NCBI GenBank assembly: GCA_949296425.1 | Contig: CASFPN010000015.1 | Span: 36,262-100,261, forward strand | Length of the DNA: 64,000 nucleotides | Reading direction: 5' to 3' | Origin: an uncultured bacterium | GTDB lineage: Bacteria > Cyanobacteriota > Vampirovibrionia > Gastranaerophilales > Gastranaerophilaceae | In this document: positions 55,536 through 63,350 of the stretch, one piece after another | Numbering within the stretch: the first letter of the stretch is position 1 | How the letters are laid out: each line of letters begins with the position of its first letter | Made by a program: the position numbers and the translations under genes | The notes under the pieces: generated by a model | What the model was told of the DNA's origin: nothing | Database searches by the model: none | What the model saw: only the letters and a program-made list of their open reading frames with translations

Positions 55536-56273
55536 ATGGAAAAGATAGATTATTTAAAAGAATTCATGGCAAAATTGCAATCGTTAGACCGTTCAAGAAG
55601 TTTAAAGATAGTGTTTAAAGACTTTTTGATATTATGCACTTGTTCATTAGTACAGACAATTCACAGAAGAGATGAACTAGAGCAAAAATACTTACAAACA
55701 GTAAAACAATATACAAAAGAGCAAGCAGAAGAACTTTCAAAACTGCTTGCTCTTTTAATTATGGCACTGGAAGAAAAGTATCAAGATTTTCTAGGTGAAG
55801 TATTTATGCGATTGAATTTAGGCAACTCTGCTATTGGTCAGTACGAGACGCCATATACAGTAAGTAAATTCATGGCAGAAATAAATTTTTCAGAACTCGA
55901 AATTTCTCAAAAGATTGAAAATAATCATCTGATAACACTCTCCGAGCCTTGCTGTGGATGCGGCGGTATGATTATTGCTTTTGCTGAAACAATGAAAGAA
56001 CATAATTTTAATTATCAGAAACACCTTTATGTAGAGGCGATTGATATAGACGAAATGAGCTTTATGATGGCATATATTCAATTAACACTGCTTGGAATTC
56101 CTGCAAAAGTAATACAAGGCGACACTTTGACCTTGAAATTTCAACAGGTGCTTTATACTCCGTTTTATTTTCTAAGCGGGATTGAACAAAAACTGAAAAA
56201 GCAAAAAGAAAATAACGAGTTAAAGTTTTCAAACAAATCTGAAAATCAACAGCTGACTTTGTTTAATTTTTAA
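55536..56273 (+). CDS. N6-adenine methylase-like protein lacking the NPPY motif
   Basis: A 245-residue protein whose second half looks like the start of an HsdM-type DNA methylase: QYETPYTVSKFMAEI, then the SAM-binding LSEPCCGCGGMIIAFAE, then IDIDEMSFMMAYIQLTLLGI and VIQGDTL. The catalytic (D/N)PPY/F motif that should follow is absent; the text goes on TLKFQQVLYTPFYFLSGIEQ and a basic tail. It may bind SAM without methylating DNA, or be a truncated gene. GAGGT precedes the ATG. A short gene follows at 17 bases. Confidence 0.6.
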   Translation: MEKIDYLKEFMAKLQSLDRSRSLKIVFKDFLILCTCSLVQTIHRRDELEQKYLQTVKQYTKEQAEELSKLLALLIMALEEKYQDFLGEVFMRLNLGNSAIGQYETPYTVSKFMAEINFSELEISQKIENNHLITLSEPCCGCGGMIIAFAETMKEHNFNYQKHLYVEAIDIDEMSFMMAYIQLTLLGIPAKVIQGDTLTLKFQQVLYTPFYFLSGIEQKLKKQKENNELKFSNKSENQQLTLFNF

Positions 56274-56290
56274 TAGAAAGGAATATTTCA

Positions 56291-56527
56291 ATGAGAACAT
56301 ATAAAGCAGTAATTACACCGACTATAAGCGGAGGCAATATTGAAGTTAAAGTATCTGCAAACAGTGTAAGTCAGGCTATCGGAATAATTAAGACACTACC
56401 GTACTTTAAGAGTTTAGTCAGACAGCCTGTACAAGAGGGTACAGAAGATAATAATCTTACAAAAATCAGTGATTTAATCAAAAAAGCTAATGCTAAAGCT
56501 CAAGCGGATTTGGCAACAATTTATTAA
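56291..56527 (+). CDS. Small island protein of unknown function
   Basis: A 78-residue soluble protein with mixed strands and helices (RTYKAVITPTISGGNIEVKV then SANSVSQAIGIIKTLPYF) and a helical C-terminus. AGAAAGGA lies upstream of the ATG. It follows the methylase-like gene and is probably cotranscribed with it. No family is recognised. Confidence 0.6.
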   Translation: MRTYKAVITPTISGGNIEVKVSANSVSQAIGIIKTLPYFKSLVRQPVQEGTEDNNLTKISDLIKKANAKAQADLATIY

Positions 56528-56550
56528 TATAATACTGCTAATATATCTTA

Positions 56551-57066
56551 TTATATATATTTAGAATTCCAATTTTTAAACAAATTAATATAGCTTGGCA
56601 ATAAGCCACCGCAAGCCAGCAGGTATATCATTATCACCATTATAAAAATACTTAAAATATTTTGCTCATTGTTGTTAGTGCTGTAAAAATTAAATAATAG
56701 AATGACTCCGGTAATATCCAATAAAAATGCAATCAACAAAGTTATTTTCTGCCATTTTTTGTTAGTTTTAAATTCATCTATTATTTTGGCAATAGTCAAC
56801 TCTGAATATTTATCAAGAATACAATTATAAAGTTTAATTAAACCTTTCATTTTAATTTGCCAATGCACTATAAACAAAAATAAAAACAATGGTATATATA
56901 CAAATAGTAAGATTAGTAATATAAAAAAAGCATCTTCTGAATATAGTAGAAAAACTACAGCATAAAAAAAGATTACAGCAAATAAAATAAACGAAATATT
57001 GAAATATAATAAAGTATTAATTAACACAATAAATATAATAGATAATATGTTAATAAGTTTTTTCAC
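56551..57066 (-). CDS. Multi-pass membrane protein of unknown function
   Basis: A 171-residue protein with four or five membrane segments (starting KLINILSIIFIVLINTLLYF) and a short basic cytoplasmic loop between two halves. The code is very A+T rich. No family recognised. It stands alone on the minus strand in the island. Confidence 0.6.
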   Translation of the reverse strand: MKKLINILSIIFIVLINTLLYFNISFILFAVIFFYAVVFLLYSEDAFFILLILLFVYIPLFLFLFIVHWQIKMKGLIKLYNCILDKYSELTIAKIIDEFKTNKKWQKITLLIAFLLDITGVILLFNFYSTNNNEQNILSIFIMVIMIYLLACGGLLPSYINLFKNWNSKYI

Positions 57067-57106
57067 CAGAAAAATTGTTTAGTAGGAAATTTATTAGCAC
57101 ATATTG

Positions 57107-57121
57107 TGCTATAATAAAAAC
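57107..57121 (+). promoter_or_regulatory. Extended -10 promoter, leaderless start
   Basis: TGC then TATAAT (57110-57115), six bases before the ATG at 57122. Same layout as the toxin promoter; no Shine-Dalgarno. Confidence 0.5.
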
Positions 57122-57622
57122 ATGAAACAGAAGGTGTTACAAATCGGCTTAATTATAATCATTCTTACTATTTTGGTTTTAGTGTTTATTTTCGTAAAAA
57201 TTACTAATAATTCAAATATATCTGATGTCGAGAAAAACTATCAAAAATCATTGAAATATATAACAAATCAATCAGGAGTTAAACATTTCCCTGAAAAAAT
57301 ACCTGAGGATGCTAGAAATATAACAATATATAAAAATGCGGGTTATTTTGGAAGTGAGAAAATTTATCTTAAATTTATAACAAATAAACAATATATTCAG
57401 AATGAACTTTCAAAATATGATTTTGTGGAAGTTGAAAAACCGGAAGAAAGAAATCGAAACTTGGAATTTTTGTCCTTATCTCCCGGAAACATCAGTTTAT
57501 ATACTTATAACCTTTATATAATTAAGAAAGGCTGTAATGTGCGAAGGAGATGTTTTTCATACGGGATTGCCGTAAACAACGAGTTAAATGAAATATTATA
57601 TTATTACAGTTCTCCGGATTAA
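57122..57622 (+). CDS. Membrane-anchored island protein of unknown function
   Basis: A 166-residue protein with one N-terminal hydrophobic segment (VLQIGLIIIILTILVLVFIF) and an exported or outward domain with cysteines in the motif KKGCNVRRRCF. The ATG at 57122 is preferred over the earlier in-frame codon at 57104 because that lies in the promoter. Function unknown. Confidence 0.6.
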   Translation: MKQKVLQIGLIIIILTILVLVFIFVKITNNSNISDVEKNYQKSLKYITNQSGVKHFPEKIPEDARNITIYKNAGYFGSEKIYLKFITNKQYIQNELSKYDFVEVEKPEERNRNLEFLSLSPGNISLYTYNLYIIKKGCNVRRRCFSYGIAVNNELNEILYYYSSPD

Positions 57623-57671
57623 AAATAAAAAAGATGTTCTGTTTTGCAGGAATAAAATTCAAATAAATTCT

Positions 57672-58112
57672 TTATCTGTCACTTAAGAATTTATCTTTAA
57701 TCCACCACCAAATATACAAAATAACATAACTTGTAAATCCGGTCAGGCAAATTATATTAAACGGAAATCGTTCCGGATAGTTAAAATCAAAGATAATTGG
57801 GGATATCATTGTAATTAACAAAATTCCGATTTTCCATTTCCAGCTGTGCTTTAGATTATGGATAAACTTTAACAGTATAGTTTCTTTGCTATGTTTTTCC
57901 ATATATCCGTATAATATTGGCAACGCTACAATCCGAATAATAGTAGCTATTAACATTAATAATAAAAGAAAATATAAAATATAATCAGGTGTAGATTCAC
58001 TTAGTAAAGCAAAAATCGTAAAAAACAAAAGAGTGGCTTTGTAATCAATTAAAAAATAATTAACCGCCAAAACTATAATTACATCATTCCGATAATATTT
58101 TAAAATATTCAT
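57672..58112 (-). CDS. Multi-pass membrane protein of unknown function
   Basis: A 146-residue protein with about four membrane segments and a basic loop (HNLKHSWKWK) between the second and third. It ends in the charged tail KDKFLSDR. No family recognised. It may be a companion of the other small membrane proteins of the island. Confidence 0.6.
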   Translation of the reverse strand: MNILKYYRNDVIIVLAVNYFLIDYKATLLFFTIFALLSESTPDYILYFLLLLMLIATIIRIVALPILYGYMEKHSKETILLKFIHNLKHSWKWKIGILLITMISPIIFDFNYPERFPFNIICLTGFTSYVILYIWWWIKDKFLSDR

Positions 58113-58132
58113 AAAGGTATTTTATCAAAAAC

Positions 58133-58161
58133 AAAGAAGGGGAACAAGTTCCCCTTCTTTT
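58133..58161 (-). terminator. Intrinsic terminator
   Basis: AAAGAAGGGGAA (58133-58144) and TTCCCCTTCTTT (58149-58160), four-base loop, just after the stop of the 58164 gene on the minus strand and followed there by a T-rich run. Confidence 0.85.
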
Positions 58162-58163
58162 AA

Positions 58164-59453
58164 CTATTCCCATTTAAATTTAATAGGGATAAGAATGTAG
58201 TAGTTTTTAAGCAGTCTTATTTTTTGTAGTATAAATGCAGCATCATTTATGATATTTGTTTGTAAATTTTCACGATTAATTGGTAACCAATCAAAGTCAT
58301 ACCAGTCAAATAGTATCCCTTTAAAATACCCGTTTTGCTCAATTTGTGGTCTTAGTATAGTGCCATGCCCGACAGAGTAATGTAAGTTTTTGTCCTGATT
58401 TAATTCAATAGGAATTTTGTCAGATAAAAATTCCCCATTTCTGTATAATGATACAACTTGTTGTTGAAGCTGAGACGAATTAGACAGATTTTGAGAGGTG
58501 GGGCTGTTATCCTCAAACGCAACTCCGTTCCAGTCTCGAGGAATATCTACATTTAATTGTTTACTAACTGCTTTATTAAATTTTTTAGGAATTATCATAT
58601 ATTCAGGAGTCCTTGCATATGCATCCGGGAATGCTAATGCCATATCAATAAATTTCTTTGCATCCGGACGATCTTGGTTCATTGTATCATTTATAAATCT
58701 TAATGGATTTACTTTTATCACATCCGGCTGTGTGTACGAATTGATATATGGAGACGGATACGGTGCAAAATTCATACTATTAAGGTTTGTTTTGTATTGT
58801 GCAGGTGTGCTACGCTCTATTCCCGGCTGTGAATTTATGGGATTATTTGCAGCAATATTTCTGATTATGTTATTTTGCAGGTTCATATAATTATTTAGTT
58901 CTTTTACGACCATTTCGTAATCCTTATTTTGTGTTGCATATTTTATTTTATTTAGTGCATCCGAATTCTGTTTGTATATCTCATTTTCATTTACAAATGA
59001 TTTGTATAAAGCGGCATATTCATCTTGGTTTTTAGTAGATGTTAATTTCTTTAAGCTATTTTCTAAATTTTGTTTCATAACTTTTTGATTCTCTGTAAGA
59101 AAATTAACTGCATTATTCAAATGAGGCATTAAATTATTAACCGTATTTTTATCTGACAAACTAGCGGCTTGATATATTTGAGACGCAATTGGTAGGGCGG
59201 AGAGTGCTACATTTGCAGTAGTATTTATAACTTGTCTTATTATTGAACCAACATTATCCCAGTCAATTCCATTATTAACCTGATTAAGATTAACATCCAT
59301 ACTAACTCCGCCTGTCAGCACAGGTGTAGAGGCGGAAGTTTGATTGTAACTTTCTGTAGCAACAGTAAAATCGTTAGAATCTATAGTTCTGGAATGTTCT
59401 CTGACATAAGTACCATCTTTTTTGGTGTAAGCATTTACATGAATTTCTTTCAT
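58164..59453 (-). CDS. Island protein with a YTKKDGTYV motif, unknown function
   Basis: About 429 residues. The N-terminus MKEIHVNAYTKKDGTYVREH has a motif that recurs in accessory-region proteins, and the centre is a long helical, asparagine-rich part. The C-terminal 70 residues (SVGHGTILRPQIEQNGYFKG, then FDWYDFDWLP) look like a separate compact domain. I start it at the ATG at 59453, seven bases after AAGGAT. No signal peptide is clear. A secreted or polymorphic-toxin-like role is possible but not shown. Confidence 0.5.
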   Translation of the reverse strand: MKEIHVNAYTKKDGTYVREHSRTIDSNDFTVATESYNQTSASTPVLTGGVSMDVNLNQVNNGIDWDNVGSIIRQVINTTANVALSALPIASQIYQAASLSDKNTVNNLMPHLNNAVNFLTENQKVMKQNLENSLKKLTSTKNQDEYAALYKSFVNENEIYKQNSDALNKIKYATQNKDYEMVVKELNNYMNLQNNIIRNIAANNPINSQPGIERSTPAQYKTNLNSMNFAPYPSPYINSYTQPDVIKVNPLRFINDTMNQDRPDAKKFIDMALAFPDAYARTPEYMIIPKKFNKAVSKQLNVDIPRDWNGVAFEDNSPTSQNLSNSSQLQQQVVSLYRNGEFLSDKIPIELNQDKNLHYSVGHGTILRPQIEQNGYFKGILFDWYDFDWLPINRENLQTNIINDAAFILQKIRLLKNYYILIPIKFKWE

Positions 59454-59664
59454 TAGTTTTATCCTTTCGTTTAAAAGTAACAAGCATACTCAAATAACCC
59501 TTGTCATTAGAACAAGAGTTTTTAAGTATTAGGAGTAAAATAAATGAGCGGTGCTGTAATTTAATTAGAACATATGATTCTAAAAATCGTCAAGTAACAA
59601 TTTACTGTATATGTGTTTACAAAACTTTTGTAAAGATTTTAAAAGCTTATTATTGCACAATTTG

Positions 59665-60075
59665 TTACAAATCTAAACTCAAATACACATCATCCATTTC
59701 ATCTTGTGTAATTCCTATGTAGCGGAGTGTAATGCTAGGTGATGAGTGATTGAAAAGCTTTTGAATTAGCGTTATATCGTAGCCGTTATTGTAGGCATGG
59801 TAGCCAAAAGTCTTTCTTAGTGTATGAGTACCGATTTTTTCTTTTATTCCGACTGATTTTGCAACATCATTGATAATTTTGTATGCCTGTTGTCGCAGTA
59901 AAAAGCCTTTATTCTTACGTGATATAAATAAAGGCTCATTTTCGCTATATTCTCTTGTCTTTAAATATTCTTTCAGTGCTGATTTTGTATTGTTTGATAG
60001 CGGAAAATCCTTGAACTTATTTGTCTTTTTCTCTCTTAGTCGTATTCTGTCTTTGATTTTCCCTTTGTCTGAAAT
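59665..60075 (-). pseudogene. Tyrosine recombinase (integrase), 5' part missing
   Basis: The frame reads IKDRIRLREKKTNKFKDFPL, then the catalytic segment GTHTLRKTFGYHAY and NHSSPSITLRYIGITQDEMD, ending LSLDL. These hold the second Arg, His and Tyr region of a phage integrase catalytic domain. The N-terminal arm-binding and core-binding domains are missing: upstream of about 60075 the homology ends at a fragment of a second integrase on the other strand. No start codon with a Shine-Dalgarno is seen, so it is probably dead. Confidence 0.75.
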
Positions 60076-60193
60076 ATCAGAAATCTTAGGACATTCAAAG
60101 ATTACAACAACACAAAGATATGCTCACCCTGTACCACAACGAAAACTCGATGCAATTGAAGTTCTTAACTCCTATATAAATGAGAGCCCTTAA
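60071..60193 (+). pseudogene. Tyrosine recombinase C-terminal fragment, opposite strand
   Basis: The stretch EISEILGHSKITTTQRYAHP and VPQRKLDAIEVLNSY is the C-terminal end of another tyrosine recombinase, with the catalytic Tyr in TTTQRYAH. Only about 40 residues remain. It meets the minus-strand integrase remnant head-on at about 60073, a rearrangement scar. Confidence 0.75.
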
Positions 60194-60195
60194 CA

Positions 60196-60783
60196 TTACG
60201 TTAAGGGCTTTTTAGTGTGTTTATATTTTTCAAAATATTTAGATATAATATCATAGTAAAATTCATTTATCCTTAAAATTGTATGAGTAAACGTAGAAGA
60301 TAAGATTATATTCAATCCTATGCCAAACAATCTTGCATTTATATAATTTGCATCAGCGGGTACGCTACTATAACCGCTCTCATTATTTGGGAAGGCAACT
60401 TCGCAGCTATTTTCTTCAATAAATTGATATAGGATATCTTTTTGCATAGGCGTTAGTTTCATAATTACCTTTTCAGCCATTTTATATATATGTTCTAACT
60501 CGTTTAAATATACTTCTTCCTGTTGTTTCTCAATTTGTTTTTGTCTAATATATGCTCTTACATAATTACAAGTTTTATCAAATAAAAAAATAATACTAAA
60601 CAACCATATAATAAAGAAAGTACTTCGTAATATATCTGTAAAAATAGTATGAATCATATAATGTCTAATAACGAAAAAGTCAAAGACAAAATAAGCTGTT
60701 GATATAAGCAATGTGAATATAATAGTGGGATAGTTAAAGTTTTTAATTTCTTTTATAAATAGTTCTAAAAGACTTTTATCCAT
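60196..60783 (-). CDS. SieB-like membrane protein (superinfection exclusion)
   Basis: A 195-residue protein with two N-terminal membrane segments (TIIFTLLISTAYFVFDFFVI and FFIIWLFSIIFLF) and a soluble C-terminal part with LTPMQKDILYQFIEENSCEV. The arrangement resembles the phage SieB superinfection-exclusion family. If right, it would block infection by other phages when the island is resident. The call is by pattern, and confidence is moderate. Confidence 0.45.
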   Translation of the reverse strand: MDKSLLELFIKEIKNFNYPTIIFTLLISTAYFVFDFFVIRHYMIHTIFTDILRSTFFIIWLFSIIFLFDKTCNYVRAYIRQKQIEKQQEEVYLNELEHIYKMAEKVIMKLTPMQKDILYQFIEENSCEVAFPNNESGYSSVPADANYINARLFGIGLNIILSSTFTHTILRINEFYYDIISKYFEKYKHTKKPLT

Positions 60784-60913
60784 TTTGTACTCCTTGATGA
60801 ATTTTATTATAACATAACTGATGAACTATTTATGTATAAGTTGCTCAATATGAACAAAAGTTGAGTTTATAGAATTACCCACAGATTACACACAAGAATT
60901 TTTGCATTAAAAA

Positions 60914-60933
60914 AGAGGGCTTGAAACCCTCTT
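60914..60933. terminator. Intrinsic terminator-like hairpin
   Basis: AGAGGG (60914-60919) and CCCTCTT (60927-60933), seven-base loop, with A and T tracts. It lies next to the hairpin element at the right end of the island. Confidence 0.65.
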
Positions 60934-60940
60934 AAAATGG

Positions 60941-61061
60941 CGGGAACGACGAGGCTGTCTTGCCCTGCTCGCGATAAACGGGACTCCGGACTTTCTTTTC
61001 AGCAACAAAGTTGCTTCCAAAGAAAGCTCCTCCGCCCTCTGCTCGCAGGTCGCTCGAACTC
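60941..61061. repeat. tRNA-Asp fragment holding a hairpin element (right end of the island)
   Basis: Bases 60941-60956 copy 16 bases of the tRNA-Asp 3' end (61129-61144). Then comes a 95-base element with the same ends as the one at 54234: CTCGCGATAAACGGGAC, a long hairpin (CTTTCTTT ... AGCAAC-AAA-GTTGCT ... AAAGAAAG) and CTCCGCCCTCTGCTCGCAGG. Then GCTCGAACTC (61052-61061), the next ten bases of the tRNA. The hairpin bases differ from the left copy while the structure is kept. Confidence 0.65.
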
Positions 61062-61093
61062 AAAAAGAGTTCTCCCCTCTATCATACAAAATT

Positions 61094-61124
61094 AAAAAGC
61101 GGTAGAAAAAATCTATCGCTTTTT
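61094..61124 (-). terminator. Terminator of tRNA-Asp
   Basis: AAAAAGCGGTAGA (61094-61106) pairs with TCTATCGCTTTTT (61112-61124), one G-T pair, five-base loop, just after the tRNA 3' end on the minus strand. Confidence 0.75.
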
Positions 61125-61128
61125 AATT

Positions 61129-61203
61129 CGGGAACGACGAGGCTCGAACTCGCGACCTCATGCGTGACAGGCATGCGCTCTAACCAAACTGAGCTACGCT
61201 CCC
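61129..61203 (-). tRNA. tRNA-Asp (anticodon GTC)
   Basis: A full cloverleaf on the minus strand. Acceptor GGGAGCG pairs with CGTTCCC (one G-T), D stem GCTC/GAGC, anticodon stem CATGC/GCATG with loop CTGTCAC, anticodon GTC, T loop TTCGAGC. The discriminator is G, as expected for Asp. CCA is not encoded. Parts of it are repeated at 54.3 and 60.9 kb. Confidence 0.95.
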
Positions 61204-61342
61204 ATTTATTTAGTTACTTTTTTATTATATGTACTAAATAATAAAAATCAAGTCATTTTTTTTATTTTTGTGAATAAAGTTAGATTATCTTACAAAAGAG
61301 TCTGATTTTTCACTAATAAAAATTGTAAATTTAAGAAAAATT

Positions 61343-61372
61343 AAAAAGCCTTGATATTAATCAAGGCTTTTT
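61343..61372. terminator. Intrinsic terminator of the branching enzyme gene
   Basis: AAAAAGCCTTGAT (61343-61355) and ATCAAGGCTTTTT (61360-61372), four-base loop, at the 3' side of the GH57 gene. Confidence 0.9.
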
Positions 61373-61394
61373 AAATATGTATTGAAAATTAATT

Positions 61395-63116
61395 TTAGTC
61401 CGCATACAATGGTGCTAATTTTTTAGATTGTTGCGGAATTACTCCTTCTTCTATTGATTGATATACTCTGTAATCAATTACTGGGAAGCAGTTATCAATA
61501 CTTTCGATTTGCTTTAAGGCAGTATCGTCAATATTTCCACTTTCAATCATATCGGCAATTTTTTCAAATCGGTCGACATGTTCTCTGAATCTGTCTGTAG
61601 CATAGTCTTTTGCCTGCCAGGTTGTAATCAAGAACGGCCAGTCTGAACTTTGCAGCAACAGATTTTCTCTTGCAAGCTGGTTTAATGCTCTGTGCAGAAG
61701 TTTATCTTCTGGAATTACAGAATATTTATCAGCTATTGAGTTTATTCGTTTTTCACAAGCATGGATTATCGGCCACATCCACTCTGTCAAATGGTTATTC
61801 CATACATAGAAGTGACCTCCCTGTCCCCATGAGCTTTCCGGAATTTGTATAGCTTCTTTGGGCGGGTATTTGTGGATATATTCCCCTGCTGTCATTCTTT
61901 CAACTTCAGGCAGATATGTAGCAAATTTTTTAATTACCTGTTTAATAAATTCAACACCTTCAAACCACCAGTGGCCAAAAAGTTCGGTGTCGAAGGATAC
62001 CATTACAAGACCTTCTTTACCTGTTGCTTTTTTATAGTCGTTTAACATATGGTAAATAAGTGTTGTGTAGTGATCCGAGTTTTCATTAACTTTATTTAAT
62101 GCGAGAACAGGATCATACAGCATTTTATCACCCAAATCAGTAGTCGGTGAAGTTATTCTCCAATAATGCATTCCGGATTTATCATCTTTTTTGTGGAACT
62201 CTCTGAAACATCCGTCGCCAGGATAACCGTCAGCTGCTGACCAAACTTGATAACCGGCTCTGTCGTTTCTTCCCATAACAGCCACCTGTGCATCCGGAAG
62301 CCAGTAGGCAGAATATGTATCATAGCCGGTTGCAGGACGTTCAGGCAGCGGAATGTATTCAATATTTCCGTAAACACCTATTACACGACGATTCCCGATG
62401 GAGTTTCCGCCTTCTATAACATGGGATTCGGTGAAGAAGTATTCAATTCCGTTGTTTTGCAGGGTAACTTCAATAGCAGGTCTCCAGTGCTTTTTACCAT
62501 CTTTGCCAATATACTCATAACCTTGTCTGTAAGCACATTCAGGCAGCCAGCATCCGCATGCTTTTTTACCGAACAATCTTTTGGTTGTATCTGAGCCTAC
62601 TTTAAATTGTGCATTAAGGTTACTGTCAGTTGCCAATAATGGAGAAAAACCATGAGTTGCTCCGGATGTTGTAATTTCTATACATCCGAGATCCTGATAT
62701 TTTTTAAATTGGGCAATTAAATCCATTCCGTATTTATTCACAAAAGAGTCTTTTATGTGTGTAAACCAGTCAAAATAATATTTTGCCAGATATTTTAAGT
62801 GCTGTGAATGAGCGACTTTAGGATCGGGATATCTTTCCAAATCCTTAGAAACCTGTGCAAGTCTTGAGTCCAAATATTTAACAAATCCTTCCTGCAAATA
62901 TCTGTCATTAAGTTGCTCCGCAAGGATAGGCGTAATTCCGACTGTCAATTTGGCTTTAATTCCTTCATCATACAGTTCGGAAATTGCATTCAATAACGGA
63001 ACGTAAGTTTCTGCCATACATTCATAAAGGTTTTCCTCCCCGAAAGGCCACATACCGGCTTTTCTGTAATAAGGAAGGTGGCTGTGTAACATAAATACGA
63101 ATTGTCCTACTGACAT
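61395..63116 (-). CDS. GH57 1,4-alpha-glucan branching enzyme
   Basis: A 573-residue GH57 family enzyme of the branching-enzyme type, forming alpha-1,6 branches in glycogen. The N-terminus FVFMLHSHLPYYRKAGMWPF is the family opening; the catalytic Glu is in CGCWLPECAYRQGYE and the Asp in VMVSFDTELFGHWWFEG. A helical C-terminal region follows. I start it at the ATG at 63116, five bases after GGAGG; the ATG at 63128 includes the Shine-Dalgarno. It fits with the GH13-like gene as glucan metabolism. Confidence 0.85.
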   Translation of the reverse strand: MSVGQFVFMLHSHLPYYRKAGMWPFGEENLYECMAETYVPLLNAISELYDEGIKAKLTVGITPILAEQLNDRYLQEGFVKYLDSRLAQVSKDLERYPDPKVAHSQHLKYLAKYYFDWFTHIKDSFVNKYGMDLIAQFKKYQDLGCIEITTSGATHGFSPLLATDSNLNAQFKVGSDTTKRLFGKKACGCWLPECAYRQGYEYIGKDGKKHWRPAIEVTLQNNGIEYFFTESHVIEGGNSIGNRRVIGVYGNIEYIPLPERPATGYDTYSAYWLPDAQVAVMGRNDRAGYQVWSAADGYPGDGCFREFHKKDDKSGMHYWRITSPTTDLGDKMLYDPVLALNKVNENSDHYTTLIYHMLNDYKKATGKEGLVMVSFDTELFGHWWFEGVEFIKQVIKKFATYLPEVERMTAGEYIHKYPPKEAIQIPESSWGQGGHFYVWNNHLTEWMWPIIHACEKRINSIADKYSVIPEDKLLHRALNQLARENLLLQSSDWPFLITTWQAKDYATDRFREHVDRFEKIADMIESGNIDDTALKQIESIDNCFPVIDYRVYQSIEEGVIPQQSKKLAPLYAD

Positions 63117-63244
63117 TTTTGCCTCCATATCTTATTTAAAACGAATTATTTATAAATATAATTCTTTCTTATATAATATTTATACCACAAATGTCTAAAA
63201 AATATAATCCTAAAGAACTAATTCTTGTGTATACTGTTACAATT

Positions 63245-63272
63245 TTTAACAGTAAAAAATACACTTTATACT
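63245..63272 (+). promoter_or_regulatory. Possible promoter of pilin-like gene 4
   Basis: TTTAAC (63245-63250), 16 bases, TATACT (63267-63272), overlapping a second TATAAT (63272-63277). AAAGGAG and the ATG at 63351 follow. The -35 is weak. Confidence 0.35.
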
Positions 63273-63350
63273 ATAATGATAGTAATAGCTTGAAAATTAC
63301 GAGATTATCTGCTATTTTAATAGAATAAAATACAGGTGAAAGGAGAATTC

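Noticed and set aside
61011..61241. Plus-strand open frame across tRNA-Asp
   Set aside because: It is antisense to a complete tRNA and reads through its terminator.
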